Below, piece by piece: positions 12,801 through 22,723 of a DNA stretch of 64,000 nucleotides. The stretch is from Taiwanofungus camphoratus (Eukaryota; Basidiomycota; Agaricomycetes; Polyporales; Taiwanofungaceae): NCBI GenBank assembly GCA_003999685.1, contig CP021230.1:1302001-1366000 (forward strand), given 5' to 3'. The notes beneath the pieces are model-generated. The model searched no databases. It saw only the letters and a list, made by a program, of their open reading frames with translations, and had not been told where the DNA came from. Position 1 is the stretch's first letter; every line of letters begins with the position of its first letter. Position numbers and translations under genes: made by a program.

Positions 12801-15800
12801 ATCTTGGAGTCTCTGCTCATTTGATGATCATGCATGTTACGCTTAGGTTGTCCCAATTATCGAGCGAGGACTACGAGAGCGAGGCGCTGACACAAAGCGG
12901 AAAGCGGCGCAGATTGTCGGCAACATGGCATCGCTGACGGATTCTAAGGATTTTGTTCCTTATCTATCTCAGCTACTCCCCTTGGTACATGTGGTGTTGG
13001 TTGACCCCGTTCCCGAAGCTCGGGCGACTGCGGCCAAAGCACTGGGTACACTAGTAGAACGCCTCGGCGAAATACACTTCCCTGACCTTGTGCCTGGCCT
13101 TCTGCGGACGCTCAAGACAGATACATCGGGCGTTGATCGACAAGGCGCGGCTCAAGGTTTGAGTGAAGTCTTGGCCGGGCTGGGAATGGACAGAATGGAG
13201 GGCCTGTTGCCCGATATCATTGCGAATGCTCAATCCCCACGAAGTACTGTAAGAGAAGGATTCATGTCTTTACTTGTCTTCCTTCCGGCAACTTTTGGTA
13301 CTCGCTTCCAACCACACTTACCCAAGATAATACCGCCTATCCTTGGAGGATTGTCAGATTCCGAAGATTATGTCAGGGAGGCTGCCATGCGCGCTGGGCG
13401 CATGATCGTGGCTAACTATTCGAGCAAAGCCATTGACTTACTTCTTCCCGAGCTAGAACGTGGAATGTTTGATTCAGGTTGGCGCATCAGGGTGAGTGCC
13501 TTTTCTTTTAGTTCTTCTGTCGCATTAGCCCAGAATTTTTTTCGCAGCAATCTTCGATCACTCTTGTAGGAGAACTGCTATTCAAAGTATCCGGTATCAG
13601 TGGTAAGGCTGAGATTGAAGAAGACGAAGAAATCACAGATACTGCAATGGTTGAATCATCACGTCGGGCGCTTGTTGAAGTGCTTGGTACTGAGCGAAGG
13701 GACAGGATTTTGTCTGCTCTTTATCTTGCCCGTCAGGATGCTGTCAATGTCGTTCGACAATCATCTATTCATATTTGGAAAGCGTTGGTGCATAACACTC
13801 CTAGAACCGGTACGTCCTTCCATGAAGATTGAATGTGATTCAAGTCCAACTGATTGCTTTACAGTGAGAGAAATTCTTCCGGAGCTCATCAGCCAAGCTG
13901 TTCTATTACTCTCCAGCACTGAAGCAGATCAGCAAGAGGTAGGTGGCCATCATAGATACGTATAGTCTCATGCCGAACATTCGTTACAGACTGCAGCACG
14001 CACTGTTGCGGAACTTTGTCGCAAATCAGGCGAAAAAATCTTGGGAGAGATTGTTTCGATTCTCAAATCAAAGTCTACATCGGCCGACCCTCGAACACGA
14101 GAAGGTGTCTGTTTGGCTCTATGTGAAATGATGTGAGTATGCTGACTCGGCATAACTATGTTTCTTATGAATAATTATGATCTGCAGGGAGAGTACTACA
14201 GACAATCAGCGCGAAGGCCATGAAGATGAGATCATTGTCATGGTACGGACATTCCTGGTTGACGACGAAGCAAACGTACGAGCAGCGGCAGCAAAGTCAT
14301 TCGATATTCTTCAAGAACATATCGGTGCGAAGGCTATCGATCAAACTATACCTACGCTACTGGAAGCCTTGCGTCAGCCAGGTCAGAGTTCTGGCACCGC
14401 TTTGCAAGCTCTGAAGGAAGTGATGACTGTGAGTGTTATATTTGATGGTGGTGACTTATGTTGAAGGCTGTCTGACAGGTCCGTGCCGCTACCGTTTTCC
14501 CGGTCTTGATACCTACTTTGACATCAATACCAATGTCTGTCTTCAATGCACGAGCCCTGGCATCACTTGTTACTGTCGCAGGAAATGCTTTGAGCAAGCG
14601 TCTGATAGTCATTCTGACAGCACTTATCAAAGTGAAGGAGAGCCCTGACATTGAAGACGATGACCTCAGAACTGCCGTGGACGAAGCTGTTCGCGCGTTA
14701 CTCGCATCCATCTGCGATCCGGAGGGCTTGAACACTTTAATGCTCCTCCTTCTCGGGTGGTAAGTACTGCACCTAACAGCAACCATTTATATCTCATGAT
14801 CATGTCAATAGGGCTAAGCATGACGCGGTAGAGCGGCGCGTAAGTGCCTGTGACCTCTTCGCCGTGTTCTGCGAAGAAACAGAGCTAGATTTCTCTTTAT
14901 ACCGTGTGGACTGGATCCGCCAGCTGGTCTCGCTATTGGATGATGATCAAGTCTCAGTCCATACCGCCTCATGGCGTTCCCTCGACGTCTTTGTGAAGTC
15001 GATCCCCAAGGACGAGCTAGAGCCGCTGGTTGTGCCCCTCCGCCGTACCATGGAGAGCACAGGTGCCCCTGGTAGACATGTTCCAGGCTTCAGCCTTCCA
15101 AAGGGCCCAGCCCCAACCGTACCTATCATCATCGCTGGTCTCACAACAGGCAGCAATGAGCAGCGCGAGCAGGCTGCGTACGCAATCGGTGACCTGGTCG
15201 AACGCACGGAAGAGAACGTGATGAAGCCGTTCGTGGTTCCGTTCACCGGGCCACTCATCCGAGTGGCGACGCAGGCGACGACGTACCCCCCCGCGGTCAA
15301 GACGGCCATCCTTACCGCGTTGTCTACGATGCTGGAGCGTATCCCTGCCTTTGTGAAGCCGTTCTTCCCGCAGCTGCAGCGTACATTCGTCAAGAGCGCT
15401 AGTGACCCCGCGAGCCTCGTCGTGCGCACCAAGGCCGCACACGCGCTGGGCCTCCTGATGCGAAGCCAGACCCGCGTGGACCCTGTTGTCGCGGAGCTGA
15501 TCACTGGGACGAGGGGCAACGAAGACGGCATCGCAGGCAGTCTCATACTTGCACTGGCGCACGTAGTGAAGAGTGCTGGTCCAAATGTTGGCGAGAAAGC
15601 ACGGGAAAGCTGCATAGACCTTGTTGCGCAGTCGTTCAAGGAGCCACATGATGGTGAGCACGCGTTTGACGGTGTTCGGATTCTTCTGATAGCTTCCGAA
15701 CAGAATACTACATTCAGTCGGTAGCGGCTCTGTTCGCAGCATTGGCTTCAGACCCACAACTAGTCAAGCCCATTGTTGAGTGAGTGGTGCTCCTCACGTA

Positions 15801-16095
15801 TCAGTACCGACCTGAGACTGAGACTGCCCGCAGGATGTACCTATCGGCAGGGACACCTCCCTCTGTGTTGTCCTCTCAATGCATTCTCGCCGTGCTTTCG
15901 CCCGACGAAGACTTCCTTCCTGGCAACGCAGAGACACCCGATGTATTTACGGCATTGGGAGTGCTGCGGACGGTGGCACAGAAGGTGCAAGAAAGCATCG
16001 CAAGCGACAAACCCTCGATTTCCCGACCTGCGCGCGAAGCAAGGGATATCCTAAAAGCCCTGGAAGATGATGCCTTGCAGGGGCTCTTTTTCTGA
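6834..16095 (+). CDS. GCN1: GCN1, HEAT-repeat ribosome-bound activator of the eIF2-alpha kinase GCN2
   Basis: GCN1 sits on stalled or colliding ribosomes and, with GCN20, passes the uncharged-tRNA signal to GCN2, which phosphorylates eIF2-alpha. The window holds the whole gene: start ATG at 6834 (MGKSDIQSW), stop at 16093-16095 after 'LEDDALQGLFF'. After many short introns are removed it encodes roughly 2,500 residues, near the family's usual 2,600-2,700. The protein is almost all alpha-helical HEAT repeats. A lysine-rich linker ('EPEKKGKGYKDAQWE') lies near 10,040. The most conserved block is the eEF3-like region (11.6-13.5 kb), which binds GCN20 in yeast; it contains 'SGYGVKTILPSLLSGLD', 'QWRTKKGSIELLGMMAYC' and 'DRQGAAQGLSEVLAGLG'. 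The C-terminal third (14.8-15.7 kb; 'YPPAVKTAILTALSTMLER') corresponds to the GCN2 RWD-binding part and is GC-richer than the 5' half. No frame break was found. Several opposite-strand open frames across 14.4-15.8 kb are shadows. Confidence 0.95.
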
Positions 16096-17599
16096 GCTGC
16101 TGACTGCATGCATGATGAAAGGCATTTGTCTGATCGTTAGTACTACGAAGGGCCATGTCTGCACGACTACACTGTGTACATATCTATTCTCGCATTCATA
16201 GCTTGCGTATCCGAAGCATAATTTTATTGGCAGCGAGATCTTCCGCCCGTCGATGCATCATGCACGGGGTGTTGGTGTCTCGCATCGCAATCGTACACAA
16301 GTCGCTTTGTCTCTTGCGGTACCGCGAGTGTCTCACTGGCAACATCCAAGACATCTCAACACCCCCGTTCCTCTCGCGAACTGCGCTCCCCCCGTCTTCG
16401 TCGCTCTTGACCTGTCCGTCGCACGGCCGCACGGCCGCGCGAAGCTTCTCGTCGCCGCGAGTAAGCTCCTTGTGGCGGATCACACGCTCGCGGGTTCGCT
16501 GGCGCGGACGGGGAGGAGCGCGGGGATAGCGACGACCGCGGGGATGGCGGGGGAGGGCAACCCGGGGACGCCGCAGCGTGGCGGAAGGAGTCGTTACTGC
16601 GCCAGAAGCCAAACGCGATAGATCACGCCAGCGCGCCTCCGAGCCCTCGCGCGAACTGCGTGCTGGGTGGGATTTGCTGTGGTATGTCCCTCCCCGACAC
16701 GCTCGCCTGCGCAGCGACCGTCACCGTCTGCAACGTCCAACCCCATGGAAGAAGGAAGAAGGAGCAAAGCCAGAACACACCAGCCCCGGCCGCTCCGCTG
16801 CTAAGCACGTACGTACGTACGTACGTATACGAAAAGGGCCGACAAGAAGCACGAAGCATGAAACACGAAACACGACGCCGCGGCGTTTTGCAGACCAGTC
16901 TGCAAAGCGCCGCCGGTCCCAGCCCGGATGCGATTCGGACCGCACGTACCTGTCCCGCGCCAAGCCCGGAAAGCAGCATAGAGACGACGAGCAGGCCCTT
17001 CGGCGTGGTGCCTTGTCCGCTACGGTCGACAGCCACCCGCACCCCATCGCCCACACCTCGAAGCCCGAATGGATGACGTTCGGCATGTCAGGGCCAAGTT
17101 AAAACACCAGCGAGCGCCGCATCGGGGCAGGAGGCGCGCACACCGTGGACGAAAGCGGGAGTGTACGCGGGGCATCGACCGGTGTCCCTGCAGGCCAGGG
17201 AAACACACGCACGTGAGCGACATGGCGTGCGGTGGGCCGCTAGCGGGGAAAGGGGGAGCAACGCAGCGGGGCGGGGGAGACGCGCACGGAGACAAAACTG
17301 GCGGGAGTCTGACTGATGAGGACAGGAAGGACCACGCCCGGGTGGATGGGCGAGCACACGCACGCGACCAGAATATCAGCCCGCTGCGGGCACGTGGAGA
17401 GTGTCAACAACCTCATGATGCCGTGCGTGCTGTCCAGCCACTAGGGCGAAAACTGCGTGTCCACGCTCAGGACACTTCGAGGACGTAGCAACTCTCTTGA
17501 GTAGTTTTCCAGACAAGCTCAATCGGAGCCAGACGTTGGTATCCTGGTCAATCAGGACATGTTCCTTATTATGGATGAATCCTATCAGGGAATAGGATG
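16096..17599. other. Start of GC-rich gene-free island
   Basis: Base composition rises sharply downstream of GCN1. Open frames on both strands are long only because stop codons are rare in GC-rich DNA; their translations are Arg, Pro, Ala and Ser rich, mutually overlapping and without domains. An (ACGT)n microsatellite lies at 16807-16826. No gene is supported before the transporter remnant that begins (on the minus strand) further right. Confidence 0.5.
16807..16826. repeat. (ACGT)n microsatellite
   Basis: Five uninterrupted copies of ACGT, self-complementary, lie in the GC-rich gene-free island. Confidence 0.9.
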
Positions 17600-18905
17600 T
17601 CATAGGAGTACGCCTTGCGTAAGAAGCACGGTGATATACATGCCTGTCACGGTCACGTGCTTGAAGATATACACTGCGGCCCGCGTCAGCGACACGAAAC
17701 GCATATTGGCACCAGTGTTCGTGTTAGCATAGCGGGATGGCGAGCGCACGCGGCACTACCGGCAGGCTTGCGCCCGTCCACTCCCAGACGCACAGCAGCG
17801 AGACGGCCAGGGCGCACGAGCGGAGCGGCGCGAGGACGGCGGCGGAGGTCCGCGGGGACGGCACGCCGCCCTGCGCGCGGGTCCGACACGCAGCGTCGTG
17901 CATTGTGCGTTGATTCGCGCACCAAGGTTCGCCGGCGGGCGGGCCTGCGAACGGCTGTCTAGGAGGCCGGACGCGGGCACGCACCCAGCCCAGGTGGGCG
18001 GCAGCCTGAGGATGACGAGCGTGCAGCCTGCGAGGGTGAGTATCACGCCGGGGTAGTCCACCGCAGCAGGTTCCTCACAGAATATTGTGGTATCAACGGA
18101 CTCCGGGAGCACGGGCGGCCTCGAGACGGAACAAGGACAAGCGTACCGACGGAAGTCGCCCTCGAAGGAGTTGAGCGGGAGCAAGAGGAGCACGGCGCAC
18201 GGCGCGGCGAGCGACACGGGCAGCGTCTCCAGAAGCACCGCTGGAGCGCGCGTGAGAGGGGGCGCACGCAAGCACGCGCTACATACCCACCAGCCGGCTT
18301 TCTCAGAGCGCACACCACTGACGAACGGCCCGATCTCGATGACGACGCCGATGATGCCCTGATACCTCCCCCTAGCGGTGCACGGAACCCGCCGCGCCGC
18401 GTGTCAGCACTGGCACCCCGCGGGATACCCACCGCTCGCAGAGGGACACCACTTCCGGTATGGCGATCTGCGCGATGCTCACGATGGCGCCGCGGCGGAA
18501 GACGATGAGCTGCACGATAGTGAAGCCCGCGCAGACGCTGCCGAGCATGAAGATGCACATGGTGAGGCGCAAGCCGGCCTCGCGCCCGAATAAGTGTGTC
18601 GCTGTAGCGGCTGTCTGGAGGTATGAACACAGTCGCGTCGGGTTAGAACGCGCCGCGGGCGATGTGGGAGCAGAAAAGGGGAGCACAGAGCGGCTGGAAG
18701 GGGGTAGAGGTGAGCAGGGCACCCACGACGCGACGACGGCGGCGTCCGAGATGGTCAGGACTCGGGAGCGCGGTGGCGGCGACGGTAGAGTCGAGCGTGG
18801 GTACGAGGGTGCACAGCGAAAGGCCGCAGAAGGCGGCGACGACGTTCTTCAAGGGAGGCTGCTCGTCTGGTCCGGACGTCCGCCGCGCGGCTCGGGCCAT
18901 CCGGT
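17600..18905 (-). pseudogene. Degenerate major facilitator superfamily transporter (DHA14 drug-efflux type)
   Basis: Pieces of one transporter occur in correct order on the minus strand but in different frames. They are 'TLDSTVAATALP' and 'LLTSTPFQPL' (about 18.85-18.68 kb), 'FGREAGLRLTMCIFMLGSV' (about 18.59-18.53 kb), 'IVSIAQIAI' and 'RYQGIIGVVIEIGPFVSG' (about 18.48-18.31 kb), 'VDYPGVILTLAGCTLVIL' (about 18.05 kb), 'ALAVSLLCVWEW' (about 17.80 kb) and 'VYIFKHVTVTGMYIT' (about 17.67 kb). These match the N-terminal half of fungal 14-helix drug:proton antiporters. One GT...AG intron, between 'SLCERG' and 'RYQGII', still splices in frame. However, the stretch around 'TISDAAVVASWV' needs two compensating frameshifts, conserved Gly-rich residues before 'IVSIAQIA' are deleted, stops interrupt the segment after 'GMYIT', and the C-terminal half is missing. 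The remnant cannot make a working transporter. Confidence 0.75.
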
Positions 18906-19987
18906 GCGCGTGTCGGGAGGCCGCCGCGGGCTACGTTTTCTGACGCGGACCAAGGGTCGGGCAAGGCGCAGTGGGTCTCGTGCTGGCCGCGGGCGGTCGA
19001 CATGTCCGCAGGCTTGGAATGCGAAATCCGTCCTGCTCGTGTCGAACGATCGATCGGTCCCACGTGCCGATATCGCCGCGACATGACGTCACGCGCGGTC
19101 GTTTCGCTGGTAACAGAAGACCGGCCAGCTTCTGGGCCTGCGCATCGCCGTCAAGCTTGACGGAACACGAGCGCGGAAAGCACACAGAGGATGGCCGCAC
19201 TGAGCGCCTCAGCACGTCCTCCGAGGCCAGACGACCGTTTGAGTTGTTGCAGACACCGACAAGGCCCGAACGGCGGTGAACGAGGAATCTTGAGAACAGG
19301 TGATCGCGCAGAGCACGAGCTCGACCGTTCTCGTATTCTGGGGACGAACCTCACGTTGCACGGGCATGCCGGAGCCAACGAGCGCACAGCAGCTGCTGCA
19401 TCCTGCGAACTCGGAGAAAAGACCACAGCAGCTAGTCTCCCAAAGGATCTGTCTGAACGAGGCTTTCACGACTCACGAGACAGAACAGCGCCGGTCGAAC
19501 GGCACGACTAAACTCAGAAGCAGCACCGCCCCGGGCCGACGTCCAGGATACGCTGCTGAGACGGAACAGCGAGAGGGAGCATCGCGCGCCTCTCGGCGCC
19601 GCCACGCAACGCACAGCCTACAAGAACTGCCGATCCAACGCGCGATCGACGTGCAAATACGCACGCCCCCTGCAGCTCCGGATCGTGGATCCGCGTGTTC
19701 ACACGCCGCATACAGGTACGCACGCACCGACCGCCCGCCGCTCGCTCTTCGAGGCTCTGGTCCCGCTTCGCAGAGATTGGATTCCAAGTTTGCCTTTACG
19801 AGTAATAAATCACGTGCACGCGTACTTACGCGGCAGGCATGGGCAGTCGACGAGGGTTATACTGCACTGACTCACGGACACCCAGGCAACCTGCTCGGAA
19901 AAGCTTCAAGGACGGCCATGATCATCGAGTCGTCGATTCATCCTGCAAGGGACTTCACTAGACCGCGTCGAAAAAATATAAACTGTC

Positions 19988-20433
19988 CCACCTGCCCCAT
20001 TTCGGAAAGACGCCGCCTACGATTACTCCGTTCAAGTTCACAGTGGTTTCGTATGTCGGAAATTCCAGTCTCTATGCTCGGTACATACAGATCACATGAC
20101 CTAGCGTAGTACTACACCTATTCGTGCGTGCCCGATTCGGTACACGGTGTTTACTGGCTTAGACCAGGACAGACACGATTCGTTCGTCCTCTGTCTGTAG
20201 TTCCCAGCTAAATCCCAACATCGCACTGAGCTACGGTACATCCGCACAGCCTGACTCCTCGTGGGCCTCGCGATCAACATAGGTCCGAGAACGACAGCGC
20301 ACTGCTGCTAGTATGGCCCAGCTCCGTTGCTCACCTGCCTGCGCCTCCGCGTTCGGGGCACGTTGTTCGAGCCGAGTCCACGCGGTTGGCCCGCCGCTAG
20401 CTGGCGAAGGCGGCGCACCGAGATGGACGTTCC
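19988..20433. repeat. Direct repeat, copy A (interrupted, C-to-T diverged)
   Basis: This copy starts with a 31-bp block (CCACCTGCCCCATTTCGG..., 19988-20018) that is identical at 20853-20883. After about 200 bp not present in the other copy, homology resumes near 20232 ('GGTACATCCGCACAGCCTGA') and continues to about 20433. Many differences from copy B are C-to-T or G-to-A, several at CpG. Function unknown; it is probably a remnant of a duplicated or mobile segment. Confidence 0.75.
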
Positions 20434-20490
20434 GGCCGCTGCCGCCAGACCACCGCCTCACCATGTAGGGCTTCGAGCAGGACCAGGCAT

Positions 20491-20515
20491 CCACGCCACG
20501 CCACGCCACGCCACG
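20491..20515. repeat. (CCACG)n tandem repeat
   Basis: Five perfect copies of the pentamer CCACG lie between the two direct-repeat copies. Confidence 0.9.
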
Positions 20516-20660
20516 GCAGCCGCTCTCCGTGCAGTCTCGATCACAGCCGTCCCCCGCACACCGTACGCCTCCTCGACTCGGGGGAAGACAGTGTGCGAGG
20601 CTGTCGGTCCGGCGAGCCATACGTCGGGTCGGCGACAGCGCGCGGGACCGGTTGCCCCCA

Positions 20661-20704
20661 TGCGTGCGTGCGTGCGTGCCGACTGGAGAGGAGAGGAGAG
20701 GAGA
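20661..20704. repeat. Paired microsatellites (TGCG)n and (GGAGA)n
   Basis: A TGCG run at about 20661-20679 is followed by a GGAGA run at about 20685-20704. They lie in the same GC-rich island and have no coding context. Confidence 0.8.
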
Positions 20705-20852
20705 TACGCCGCGCACAGCCCGGGCGGCGTTCAAGGGAGAGGGCGGCCTGCAGTGAATGGTCCGCTTTGTAGTTCGATTTTGATGGGAGCAGCTGATGGG
20801 ACGGTGTGGTGTGGGGATACACAGGCTGGCGGCGGGCGGTGGACAAAATGTT

Positions 20853-21118
20853 CCACCTGCCCCATTTCGGAAAGACGCCGCCTGTGATATGATTACTCCC
20901 CTCACAGCGGTTCCGCACCGAGCCACGCACGGTACGTCCGCACAGCCCGACTCCCCGCGGGCCTCGCGATCGACGACGCACGGCTGCTAGCAGGGCCCAG
21001 CGCCGTCGCTCACCTGCCCCTTCGCCGGCGGCCGTGTTCGGGACCCGTCGTTCGAGCCGAGCCCATGTGGCTAGCCCGCCGCTAGCCGGCGGAGGCGGCG
21101 CATCGACGCGGACGTCCC
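20853..21118. repeat. Direct repeat, copy B (more compact)
   Basis: It is the second copy of the repeat at 19988-20433, in the same orientation about 865 bp downstream at the shared 31-bp block. It lacks the extra 200 bp of copy A and keeps more CpG, for example 'CCCGACTCCCCGCGGG' where copy A reads 'CCTGACTCCTCGTGGG'. Confidence 0.75.
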
Positions 21119-21621
21119 GAGGCGCAGCGGCACACGGGCCCAGTAGCATACATGCCATGAGCGCTCGGGGGCCAATGGCGGCGCGGTGCGTCCGGGTCCG
21201 CCTTGAGATCATCGCTGCTACCGGCGGGTCCGCTGAGGGCTGCAACGGGCGCGCGACGAGGGCGGGGGCGGAGCGCTCTCGCGTGTGCAGTTGGGTGAGG
21301 CGCGTGGGCGCGTTGTCGCCCCCCGGTGCGTGCACGCTCGGGCGACGCGCCTGTGTGCGCCCGGGTATCACCTGTCTCACGAGTCTATGAGGGATGCAAC
21401 GCGTGGAGGGCGTGGGTGGGAGGATGCAGCCCGAACGGGGGGGGCTTTCTCAGTCGCCAGTGCTTACATTGTCAACGGGAACGAGCACATACGCAGAGCA
21501 CTGAATCCAAGATGCAAAAAAAAAAATACTGTCACAAAGTAGATAGTTATACAGCTAACACGCGCACGCGTCCAGTCCTCCAATCCTCCGAGTTCTGGTC
21601 GTCCCCTCCCCCCCCCGCGCT

Positions 21622-22363
21622 CTACTTGCCATACACCTTGACGCGGTCGTCGATCGGGTTGAACTGCTTGTCTCCCGCGGGCGCGCCGGGCGTGCCGAAC
21701 GGCATCTCCGCGATGAGCTTCCACGTCGCGGGGATATTCCACTCGGCCTTGACCTTCTGGTCGATCAGCGGGTTGTAGTGCTGCCCGTGCGGAGTGAGCG
21801 GCGCACGGTCAGCATACGGGAGGGCAGACAGGCGAGGAGGCAGACGTACCTGGAGCGACGCACCGAGGCCCTCGAGCTCAAAGGCGGTCCAGATGGCGAA
21901 CTGGATCATGCCATTGGTGTGCTGCGGGCGTCAATGCGCGCGGTGAGCATCGCGCGGCAGCCACGCCGCACAGGGGAGGAGAGCGCACCTCGGCCCAGAT
22001 GGGGAACGAGTCCTGGTACAGCGGGAACTGCTTCTGGAGCCCGCGCACCGCGTCCTCGTCCTCAAAGTACAGGATCGTCCCGTACGCCGCCTTGAACGAC
22101 TCGAGCTTCTTGACCGTGGTGGGCCACTGCGCCGCGGGCGCGACGGGCTTGAGCGACTCCGCGGTGATGTCCCAGAGTCGCGCGTGGTCTGTGCGGAGCA
22201 GGACGACGACGCGGCTAGTCTGTGAGTTGAAGGAGGACGGCACGTGCAGCACGGCGTCCTTGACGATCTCTTCGATCCGCGCGTCGGGGACGGGTGAGGC
22301 GTTCGTGAGCACGTAGTACGTGCGGCGCTTCTTGATCGCCTCGAAGAACTGAGCGGATGCCAT
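21622..22363 (-). CDS. Nitroreductase-like flavoprotein, HBN1 type
   Basis: Three exons on the minus strand (22363-21989, 21921-21850, 21780-21622), separated by introns of 67 and 69 nt, give 201 residues. The protein begins MASAQFFEAIKKRRTYYVL, contains 'VPSSFNSQTSRVVVLL' (the Ser/Asn-rich FMN-binding turn of this family), 'HTNGMIQFAIWTAFELEGLG' and ends 'FNPIDDRVKVYGK'. This matches the small fungal nitroreductases related to yeast Hbn1 and Frm2, which use FMN and NAD(P)H and are linked to oxidative stress and lipid signalling. The open frame continues upstream to an ATG at 22504, adding 47 residues rich in Arg, Ala and Thr with no acidic residue, which looks like a mitochondrial presequence. 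A TATA-like motif (minus strand, about 22532-22524) lies so close to 22504 that the shorter start is favoured. The gene is followed upstream, within about 220 bp of 22504, by an inverted-repeat element. Confidence 0.88.
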
Positions 22364-22723
22364 AGTACGTTTGTGTATGTGCGCGGGCGTGCGAGCAGGG
22401 AGCGGGGCGGGGCGGAGGCGAGCGGCGAGAGAGGCGCTGGCGGTGGTGCGCTGCGTTCGGCAGACGAGGGCGGTGGCGTTGCGCAGGTACTGAACGGACG
22501 ACATGGCGCAGGACTGGATGCGGCCTTTATATCGATGATCTGGATCTGTGACCCGGTCTGTGATGGAAAGCGAGCGAACGCAGCAGAGCGATGGGTTGCG
22601 ATGGCACCAGATGCTAGCCAGAGAACGGGCGGCGCATCCGGCAGGCGAGCGCGATAAATATTCCCTCTCGCTCTGGGATCCGCGTGGGAATCGTGGTAAT
22701 AATACCTCGACAGGGCGTGCATT

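Noticed and set aside
14436-15757. Long minus-strand open frames (up to about 246 codons) opposite GCN1
   Set aside because: They lie entirely opposite conserved GCN1 coding DNA that is GC-rich at third positions; the translations are Arg/Ser rich with no domain.
16801-16830. CRISPR-like or regulatory array suspected from regular ACGT spacing
   Set aside because: It is a simple tetranucleotide microsatellite without spacers.
16196-17488. Many overlapping open frames of 120-175 codons on both strands
   Set aside because: All frames are open at once in GC-rich DNA, no frame shows protein-like composition or domains.
18378-19084. Plus-strand open frame of over 200 codons across the transporter remnant
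   Set aside because: The minus strand carries recognisable transporter motifs; the plus-strand translation is low-complexity Arg/Gly.
20231-21380. Minus-strand open frames of 231 and 279 codons
   Set aside because: They span the direct repeats and microsatellites, are Arg/Pro/Ser rich and repeat each other; length is explained by high GC.
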